Source: Methanobrevibacter millerae
GTDB taxonomy: Archaea > Methanobacteriota > Methanobacteria > Methanobacteriales > Methanobacteriaceae
Assembly: GCF_900103415.1 (NCBI RefSeq)
Contig: NZ_FMXB01000013.1
Span: 1-64,000 of the forward strand
Reading direction: 5' to 3'
Length of the DNA stretch: 64,000 nt
Below, in pieces: positions 57,601 to 64,000 of the stretch. Position 1 is the stretch's first letter; each line of letters opens with the position of its first letter. Position numbers and translations under genes: made by a program. The notes beneath the pieces are model-generated. The model saw only the letters and a program-made list of their open reading frames with translations, did not search any database and was not told the origin of the DNA.

Positions 57601-58269
57601 TTTTTCCCCTTCTTAATATTATTATTTTTTTTACTCTTAAGAAATTAATATAATCATTCAACGAATTAAGACACATTCATATATAATCATATTATATTTT
57701 CTTCTGGACAACAAATTAATGTTATTCATGATTAAGTTTTATCGGTACTTTATTATCTTTATTTTTTTTATAATTGTTATTATAATGATATCAATATTTA
57801 AATTTATTCATTAATTAGAAATGACTTCAGACAAACGAACACACAGAACCACTACACTAGCGAAAGAATTCTGAGAGTAATAAAATATAAAATGAATAAT
57901 GTGGGGGAAAATTCAGCAAAATACTATTTGTAAAATGATTTGGATATTAAAGAACAATTATGTATTGGATAAGGAATGGTAATTGAAATATTGAAATGAA
58001 GGAAGACTAAACTCATATGCATTAACATACTATTAAACAATGTGCCTTAAACAAGAAAAAATAACAACAAAGAAGATACAATAAATTTCCGCGAAAGTAC
58101 AGTCACAAAAAACCAATTAAAACCCAATATTGTTATAATTTAGTGCCTATTAAAGATTTTTTTGACTAATATATAAAAATGTAAAAAATTCTCAAACCCA
58201 AATTTAATATATTTAAAAAAACTTAATATAATATAGATTTTAATTCAAAAATACATTTATGGTGTAGTT
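57601..58269. other. 669-bp gap with a possible decayed coding remnant
   Basis: The left ~230 bp are AT-rich promoter-like sequence for the minus-strand acyltransferase. From about 57825 to 58150 the plus strand is A-rich with more C and G than the neighbours. One frame reads about 37 codons (through SERILRVIKYKM) before a stop, and continues with four further stops. No family could be recognised, so it may be a broken transposase or simply non-coding. The last ~120 bp, with TATA-like TTAATATAATATA near 58223, likely hold the licD promoter. Confidence 0.4.
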
Positions 58270-59640
58270 ATGGACAAGGATATTAAATTTTTAAAAGAGG
58301 AAATAAAAAAATTAAATAATCAAATCAATAATCTCAATAAAGTTCAAAAGAAAAATGAAAATACTTTAGATTCACATTACACTCTTTTAAATACATTATA
58401 CTTAAATTTTAATCTTAAACCAAAAGGAGTACTTAAAGGTACACAGGATTTATGTTTATCTTTATTAGATTTTATTTCTAATGTTTGCATGAAATATGAT
58501 TTGGAATGGTGGTTAGATTATGGAAATTTATTGGGTGCTGTTAGAGATAAAGATTATGTTCCTTGGGATGATGATATTGATATTGGCATGACAAGGAAAG
58601 ATTGTTTAAAATTTTTAGAAGTTATTGATGATGAAATTAAATATTATCATTTAGATGATATTCTTTTTGTTGTTCCACAAAAAATTATTAAAGAAAACAG
58701 CATTATTGCATTCACACAAATATCTATAAAAAAAGATGGAGGATTATATGCGGGGCTTGATGTTTTTCCAATTGATTTTATTCGTAGTTATCCCGAAAAT
58801 GTTGAAAAAGAATTTTTTAATGCTAAATGTGAATATCATATAAATCTTTTAAATGGAATGGATAAAAAAGATGTAATTAATAAATATTATGATGATTATA
58901 ATTTATCATATGAATATCAGGACTTTTTTATTCCATGTATTGAAACTTATTGGGGGAATACACGAAAATTCACAGTTTTTGATTCAGAAAAACTTTTTCC
59001 CTTAAAAAAAATTGAGTTTCATGGGAAAATATATCCATGTCCAAACAATCCTCATTATATTACATCAAAAAACTATGGAAAAGACTATAAAAATATTCCT
59101 AGAAATGTTAAATTACATAGAAGAGTAAGTGATTTAAAACAGAAAAAAAATGTAAATATGAATTTTAAAAATTTTTTAAAACGATTTGAAGAAGTTAATG
59201 ATGAATTTTCATCAAAAATTCTGCATTCAAAAAATGTAGTTTATTTTAGTAAGAATCAAGATAGATATTTGAATATTAATCAGGAAATACCTAAAAATCA
59301 TGTGATAAAATTTAACTTTAATAGACAATCTTCAAAAAATTGTCGGGGATATATTCAAATAGGAACTGATTGGAATAATAGTATTTTTATTGGACAAATA
59401 GGTGCTGGAAATACATTTGGAATATGGTTAAGAAAAAATGGCATAACTGATTATCATAATACTCCGATTCCCTCAAATTCATTTTTAGGTATTGAATATA
59501 CTTATAAAGATAATACTCATACTTTAAAAGTTGATGATGAAATCGTTCTTCAAATTACAAGTAAAAATTATGAATATAATAATTTATTGAATATAATAGT
59601 TGATAATAATTCTAAAATAACTGATTTAGTAATTTATTGA
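58270..59640 (+). CDS. LicD family phosphotransferase with C-terminal extra domain
   Basis: 456 residues. After an N-terminal coiled coil (~1-40) comes the LicD domain: LEWWLDYGNLLGAVRDKDYVPW and then the metal-binding DDDID (D100-D104). LicD proteins move phosphocholine or related groups from a CDP-carrier onto surface glycans. From about residue 340 a separate ~115-residue beta-rich domain begins (KNCRGYIQIG, NNSIFIGQI), shared with the next protein. Here the donated group could be a phosphonate, because a phosphonate module follows. Confidence 0.85.
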   Translation: MDKDIKFLKEEIKKLNNQINNLNKVQKKNENTLDSHYTLLNTLYLNFNLKPKGVLKGTQDLCLSLLDFISNVCMKYDLEWWLDYGNLLGAVRDKDYVPWDDDIDIGMTRKDCLKFLEVIDDEIKYYHLDDILFVVPQKIIKENSIIAFTQISIKKDGGLYAGLDVFPIDFIRSYPENVEKEFFNAKCEYHINLLNGMDKKDVINKYYDDYNLSYEYQDFFIPCIETYWGNTRKFTVFDSEKLFPLKKIEFHGKIYPCPNNPHYITSKNYGKDYKNIPRNVKLHRRVSDLKQKKNVNMNFKNFLKRFEEVNDEFSSKILHSKNVVYFSKNQDRYLNINQEIPKNHVIKFNFNRQSSKNCRGYIQIGTDWNNSIFIGQIGAGNTFGIWLRKNGITDYHNTPIPSNSFLGIEYTYKDNTHTLKVDDEIVLQITSKNYEYNNLLNIIVDNNSKITDLVIY

Positions 59641-59715
59641 TTAAATATTACAAATTATATTTATTTCTTGAAAAAATGTTTTAAAATCAAAAAATTGCAT
59701 TAGAAGTGATGAAAT

Positions 59716-61122
59716 ATGGAAAACTTAGTTGATTATATTATTAAATTAAATATGGATCAAATTGAAGATTATAAATTTCCATTAGATATACCTTTTGGAT
59801 TAGAAATTAATTATAAAAATGTAAAATATTGTTTAATTGTTCGATTTTCATCGAAAAACAAAAATCTAATCTGTTGCGGGCCAGGAGCCCATGCAAGAGA
59901 TGAAAGGACTTCGAAAGGAATTTTAAAAACCCCTCCTTTTTTTCATCGATGGTCTTGGTATAAATATTTTGAAGAATCTTTCATAGCATATGCAGATCCA
60001 ATTTTCTTTTATGATGATTATATACGTTTAGGATGGTTTGTTGGTGATAAAAAACAATGGTATTTAGAAACTCTATCAATAATTATAAAAAAACTTTCTA
60101 TTAATCAGGGAATTATGCATGAAAATATATTGTTTTATGGTAGTTCTGGGGGCGGATTTACTTCAGTAGGGCTTGGAACATTAATTAAAGGATCAAAAGT
60201 TCTTATAAACAATTCCCAACTTAATGTGATGAATTATCATGAAACACATGTGAATAATCTTTTTAGAATATTATATGATGAGTTTCCAAATTTATCAAAA
60301 AAAGAAATTATTAATCTTATTGATTATCGATTAGATACAATTAAATTATTCAACAGAGAGAAATATATGCCTCCAATTACGTATTATGTTAATATTTTAT
60401 CACAGCATGATATTTATAACCATTGCATACCCTTCATTAAAGAGATATGTGATTTGGAATATTTTGAAAACAATTTTCAAATAAATTTTTATAAAGAAGT
60501 AAAAAAAAGACCCCATAGTTCATTATCAGTAACAGAGTCAATAAAAATTGTTAAAAATTTTTGCAAACAACATTTATATAATAATAAATATAATTATGAT
60601 ATTTTTAATAATTTAATTGAAGAGAATGATTTCTTAAAAAATAAAAATAAATATTTGGTAGAAGAAAATAAATTATTAAATCAAATGTTATATGATTATG
60701 GAAAATATGTCTATTTTAAATCAAAATTTGATACTGGTTCAACTAAATTAAATTTATTATTGCCCATAAATTATTCATTAAAATTTCAGTTGAATAAAAC
60801 CAAATCAAAAAATTGTAGAGGTTATATCCAGATAGGTATTAATTGGAATAATAGTATTTTTATTGGACAAATTAGTGATGAAGTATTTGGAATTTGGCTA
60901 AGAAAAGATGGTGAAACTATGATGAAAAATTCCGAAATTCCATTAAATAAAGATAATATTATAGAATATTCTTATCATGATAATATACATATTTTTAAAG
61001 TTAATAATAAAATTTTATATTCTAATGAAACGACGAAATATAATTACAATAAATTACTTACAATTGTTGAAGATGAAAATACTTTTTTAACAGATTTAAA
61101 AATTTATACTGAATATAAATAA
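59716..61122 (+). CDS. Alpha/beta hydrolase-like protein with the same C-terminal domain
   Basis: 468 residues. Residues ~1-290 look like an alpha/beta hydrolase: nucleophile elbow Y141-G-S-S144-G-G-G, with a candidate acid and histidine further on (HPHSS-like text, RPHSSLS near 267). Weakly similar proteins accompany polysaccharide acetylation systems, so esterase or acyltransferase activity on the surface polymer is possible. A coiled coil (~300-325) leads to a C-terminal domain (~347-468) that copies the one in LicD, including a stretch of 31 identical bases. Confidence 0.65.
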   Translation: MENLVDYIIKLNMDQIEDYKFPLDIPFGLEINYKNVKYCLIVRFSSKNKNLICCGPGAHARDERTSKGILKTPPFFHRWSWYKYFEESFIAYADPIFFYDDYIRLGWFVGDKKQWYLETLSIIIKKLSINQGIMHENILFYGSSGGGFTSVGLGTLIKGSKVLINNSQLNVMNYHETHVNNLFRILYDEFPNLSKKEIINLIDYRLDTIKLFNREKYMPPITYYVNILSQHDIYNHCIPFIKEICDLEYFENNFQINFYKEVKKRPHSSLSVTESIKIVKNFCKQHLYNNKYNYDIFNNLIEENDFLKNKNKYLVEENKLLNQMLYDYGKYVYFKSKFDTGSTKLNLLLPINYSLKFQLNKTKSKNCRGYIQIGINWNNSIFIGQISDEVFGIWLRKDGETMMKNSEIPLNKDNIIEYSYHDNIHIFKVNNKILYSNETTKYNYNKLLTIVEDENTFLTDLKIYTEYK

Positions 61123-61369
61123 TTTTTTTAAATAATATTTATAGATACTCATAAGGGTAATTATTGTAAATTATTTCAAGAATGATTTGTTCTAATTATT
61201 TTTAGAATGGAAATTTTAATGTCTATTATACTTTAAAATTATATCAATTTTCTAAAAACCATAATTAATATTTATTATTACAATTAATTATTTATAATTT
61301 AATCACAAATATTTACTTATATGATGGAGTTTTAATAAAAATTCAATGCATATTTTTGGAGTGATTAAC
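61123..61369 (+). promoter_or_regulatory. AT-rich gap before the phosphonate module
   Basis: 247 bp, over 80% A+T, no ORF of interest. Possible TATA-like stretch near 61290 (ATTTATAATTTAATC). A GGAGTGAT ribosome site at 61358 sets the start of the next gene. Probably holds the promoter for the phosphonate genes. Confidence 0.4.
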
Positions 61370-62071
61370 ATGAAAATCATAATATTAAATTCTGGTTTGG
61401 GTTCTAGATTAGGCAATTTAACTAAAAATCTTCCAAAATCTTTAGTCAATATTAATAATGATGAAACAATTTTTTCAAGAGCTATTAATATTTTATCTAA
61501 TTACTCTAAAGATTTTATTATTACAACCGGATATTTAAATAATGTTTTAATCAAATATTCAAAAAATAATTATTCTAATTTGAATTTTACTTTTGTCCAT
61601 AATTCTGTTTATGATAAAACTAATTATATTAAATCTTTAGATTTGATTGATGAAATTAATGAGGATATTATTCTCTTACATGGGGATTTAGTATTTTCTA
61701 GTGATGTTGCAGAAAAAATAATCTATGCAAAAGAATCCTCAGTTGTTATTGATTCATCAATTGATTTACCTAAAGATGATTTTAAAGCTAAAATTGTAGA
61801 TAATAAAGTAAATTATATTTCTACTAAGTATTTTGGTGATGATGCTGTGGCTTGCCAACCATTTTACAAATTAAAAAAAAATGACTGGAAAGAATGGAAA
61901 AATAAAATTCATGAATTCTGCCAGCAGGGAAAAACTGATGTTTATGCAGAAAATGCATTAAATACTATACTTAATCAAATTACTATTCGTCCATTAGATA
62001 TTATGGGGGATTTATGTACAGAAATTGATGATCAAAATGATTTAAAGAGGGTGAAGGAGTTATTAAAATGA
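61370..62071 (+). CDS. LicC/PntC-like nucleotidyltransferase
   Basis: 233 residues of the sugar-phosphate/choline-phosphate nucleotidyltransferase fold: LNSGLGSRLGNLTKNLPKSLV (about 6-26) is the NTP-binding loop with the catalytic Arg and Lys, and LLHGDLVFS near 103 has the metal-binding Asp. Such enzymes make CDP-choline (LicC) or CMP-AEP (PntC) for LicD-type transfer. A phosphonate acceptor is likely because it overlaps the PEP mutase gene by 4 bp (ATGA). Start is ATG 61370 after GGAGTGAT; the frame is open to 61346. Confidence 0.78.
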   Translation: MKIIILNSGLGSRLGNLTKNLPKSLVNINNDETIFSRAINILSNYSKDFIITTGYLNNVLIKYSKNNYSNLNFTFVHNSVYDKTNYIKSLDLIDEINEDIILLHGDLVFSSDVAEKIIYAKESSVVIDSSIDLPKDDFKAKIVDNKVNYISTKYFGDDAVACQPFYKLKKNDWKEWKNKIHEFCQQGKTDVYAENALNTILNQITIRPLDIMGDLCTEIDDQNDLKRVKELLK

Positions 62072-63363
62072 AAACTGTTTATATTGCTATTAGTGCAGAT
62101 ATATTGCATCACGGGCATATTAATTTAATTAAAAAAGCTTCAGAATATGGAAATCTTATTGTTGGTGTTTTAACTGACGAAGTTGTAGCTACATATAAAA
62201 GATTTCCTGTATTGGATTATGAACAACGTACTTTCATAATTAAAAATATTGAGGGAGTTTCAGATGTTGTTCCGCAATATACTTTGGATTATACGGAAAA
62301 TTTAAAAAAATATAGGCCAGATTATGTATTCCATGGTGATGATTGGAAAAAAGGTGTTCAAAGCCAAATCAGACAAAATGTAATAAACACACTAAGTGAA
62401 TGGAATGGAGAATTAATAGAAATTCCATATACTGAAGATATAAGTATTGATCAAATTAATAACCTAGTTAAAAATGCAGGTTCTGTTCCAGAATCAAGAA
62501 GAGGTAAATTAAAAAAATTAATTTCGCTTAAACCTATTGTTCGTACAATGGAAGCTCATAATGGTCTTTCTGCATTAGTTGTTGAAAATGCAAAAGTCGT
62601 TAAGGATGAAAAAATTAATTCTTTTGATGCAATTTGGGTTAGTAGCTTAACAGACAGTACTGCTAAAGGAAAACCCGATATAGAACTTGTAGACATGACC
62701 TCTAGAATTAATACAATCAACGAAATAATGGAAGTTTCATCAAAACCAATTATTTTGGATGGGGATACTGGAGGATTAATTGAACATTTTGTTTTTAATA
62801 TTAAAACAATTGAAAGAATGGGCGTTTCAGCAATTATTATTGAGGATAAAATAGGATTAAAGAAAAATTCGCTATTTGGTACTGATGTCGAGCAAACACA
62901 AGATTCAATCGAAAACTTCTGTGAAAAAATAAAAGCAGGTAAAAAGGCCTTAATCACTGATGAATTTATGATTATTGCAAGAATTGAAAGTTTAATATTA
63001 AAACAAGGTATGGATGATGCAATCAATCGTGCTAAAGCATATATTAATGCGGGAGCTGATGGAATCATGATACATAGTAGGGAAAAAGAACCTGATGAGA
63101 TATTTGAATTTTGTGAAAAGTTCAACGAATTTGCACCTAAGGTACCTTTAGTTGTTGTCCCAACATCATTTAACCAAGTTTATGAAGATGAATTCGCTAA
63201 AAAAGGAGTAAATATAGTTATTTATGCAAATCATTTAATTAGGAGTGCTTATCCTTCCATGATGGAAACTGCAACAAAAATACTTGAAAATGAACGTTGC
63301 AAAGAAGTTGATGATATTTGTTTGCCAATTAAAGAAATACTTACTTTGATTCCTGACGAGTGA
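62068..63363 (+). CDS. Cytidylyltransferase-phosphoenolpyruvate mutase fusion
   Basis: 431 residues, two domains. Residues 1-~135: a HxGH cytidylyltransferase (ISADILHHGHINL, H14-H17) of the TagD/GCT type with RPDYVFHGDDW near 85. Residues ~150-431: phosphoenolpyruvate mutase (AepX/PepM), which rearranges PEP to phosphonopyruvate, the first step of nearly all C-P bond natural products. The D-G-D of ILDGDTGG is at 231-233 and the diagnostic EDKxxxxxNS at 259-268 (EDKIGLKKNS), separating it from isocitrate-lyase-type relatives. It overlaps the LicC-like gene and is followed 5 bp later by the decarboxylase gene. Confidence 0.92.
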   Translation: MKTVYIAISADILHHGHINLIKKASEYGNLIVGVLTDEVVATYKRFPVLDYEQRTFIIKNIEGVSDVVPQYTLDYTENLKKYRPDYVFHGDDWKKGVQSQIRQNVINTLSEWNGELIEIPYTEDISIDQINNLVKNAGSVPESRRGKLKKLISLKPIVRTMEAHNGLSALVVENAKVVKDEKINSFDAIWVSSLTDSTAKGKPDIELVDMTSRINTINEIMEVSSKPIILDGDTGGLIEHFVFNIKTIERMGVSAIIIEDKIGLKKNSLFGTDVEQTQDSIENFCEKIKAGKKALITDEFMIIARIESLILKQGMDDAINRAKAYINAGADGIMIHSREKEPDEIFEFCEKFNEFAPKVPLVVVPTSFNQVYEDEFAKKGVNIVIYANHLIRSAYPSMMETATKILENERCKEVDDICLPIKEILTLIPDE

Positions 63364-63368
63364 TTAAG

Positions 63369-64000
63369 ATGATTAATGTTGAAGATTTTGTCAAATACTT
63401 AAAAAATATTAACATAGATTTCTTTACGGGAGTTCCAGATTCACAATTATCCTCTTTTGCAGATTATGTTGAAGAAAATTGTGAAAATATTATTGCAGCA
63501 AATGAAGGTAATGCTTTAGCCATTGCTAGTGGATATAATTTATCAACAGGAAATTATCCTTTAGTTTACTTGCAAAATTCCGGATTAGGAAATATTGTTA
63601 ATCCAGTTACTTCTTTGACTCATAGTGAAGTTTATTCGATTCCTGTTGTATATTTAATTGGATGGAGAGGCCAACCAGGGGTTCATGATGAACCTCAGCA
63701 TATCAAACAGGGAGCAATTACTTTAGATCTACTAAATTTACTGGATATTAAATATACTGTTATTTCAAATGAATCTAATTTTGATGAACTTAAAGAAATA
63801 TTTGAAAATGATTTTATTAATCAATTAAATTGTGGAAAAAGTGTGGCTGTTGTTGTTTCTAAAGGTGCATTCGAAGAATATAAAATTAAAAAAGAAAATA
63901 ACAATATTTTAAGCAGAGAAAAGGCTATCCAAACTATTGTTGATTTTTTGTCTGAAAAAGATATGGTCGTTTCCACTACAGGCAAGTCTTCAAGAGAATT
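63369..64000 (+). CDS. Phosphonopyruvate decarboxylase, 5' part
   Basis: Thiamine-diphosphate enzyme that pulls the unfavourable PEP mutase reaction by turning phosphonopyruvate into phosphonoacetaldehyde. 210 codons are present and the frame is open to the window edge. Family features: FTGVPDSQLSSF (about 19-30), the cofactor-activating glutamate in NEGNALAIASGY (near 50), QNSGLGNIVNP, and WRGQPGVHDEPQH (near 100). The thiamine-pyrophosphate GDG motif should lie beyond the edge. An AEP transaminase may follow it. Confidence 0.9.
   Translation, partial: MINVEDFVKYLKNINIDFFTGVPDSQLSSFADYVEENCENIIAANEGNALAIASGYNLSTGNYPLVYLQNSGLGNIVNPVTSLTHSEVYSIPVVYLIGWRGQPGVHDEPQHIKQGAITLDLLNLLDIKYTVISNESNFDELKEIFENDFINQLNCGKSVAVVVSKGAFEEYKIKKENNNILSREKAIQTIVDFLSEKDMVVSTTGKSSRE

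Noticed and set aside
57601-58269. tRNA or rRNA fragment as an integration site
   Set aside because: No cloverleaf or TTCRA-type loop could be found in this gap.

Overview
The window looks like the chromosome of a hydrogenotrophic, pseudomurein-walled methanogen of the Methanobacteriales, most likely Methanobrevibacter. The basis is the mcrBDCGA and mtrEDCBAFGH operons, the F420-non-reducing hydrogenase operon mvhDGAB, several methanogenesis marker genes, archaeal TATA promoters, archaeal ribosomal protein L10e, very large adhesin-like proteins built of beta-helix and Ig-like repeats, and low G+C content. No tRNA, rRNA or CRISPR array was seen.

Layout. 1-0.7 kb: the 3' end of an IS200/IS605-type TnpB element that has cut into a HAD phosphatase gene. 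0.7-4.1 kb: comB (coenzyme M synthesis), an unrecognised methanogen protein, methanogenesis marker 7 and Mmp10, the radical-SAM enzyme that methylates an arginine of McrA. 4.6-14.8 kb: mcrBDCGA followed by mtrEDCBAFGH, the last two steps of methane formation. 14.9-19.4 kb: methanogenesis marker 14, cobY (cobamide synthesis, which Mtr needs), a PRC-barrel protein and sufC-sufB (Fe-S assembly, which Mvh needs). 19.7-23.7 kb: mvhDGAB. 23.9-28.9 kb: pyrC, a TmcAL-like nucleotidyltransferase, a zinc-finger membrane protein, the KEOPS subunit Pcc1 and a methyltransferase-like protein. 29.1-40.7 kb: two adhesin-like surface proteins of 2740 and 1089 residues. 40.9 kb: ribosomal protein L10e.

41.5-64 kb: a strongly AT-rich cell-surface polymer island. 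It has an ABC-2 export permease and ATPase, GT2/TagF-like polymerising transferases, a GT2, a GT39-like membrane transferase, an FkbM methyltransferase, two inverted hexapeptide acyltransferases, a LicD phosphotransferase and an alpha/beta hydrolase with a shared C-terminal domain. It ends in a phosphonate module: a LicC/PntC-like nucleotidyltransferase, a cytidylyltransferase-PEP mutase fusion, and phosphonopyruvate decarboxylase cut by the window edge. Together these suggest a teichoic-acid-like polymer decorated with a phosphonate such as 2-aminoethylphosphonate on an archaeal wall. That is the most interesting system here.

A second theme is regulatory. The mcr, mtr and mvh operons share a TTTATATT promoter core followed by leaders with serial stem-loops. 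The mtr promoter is preceded by two identical-architecture dyads, TCAAG-N4-CTTGA, 63 bp apart. Many genes end with a terminator-like hairpin that contains their own stop codon.
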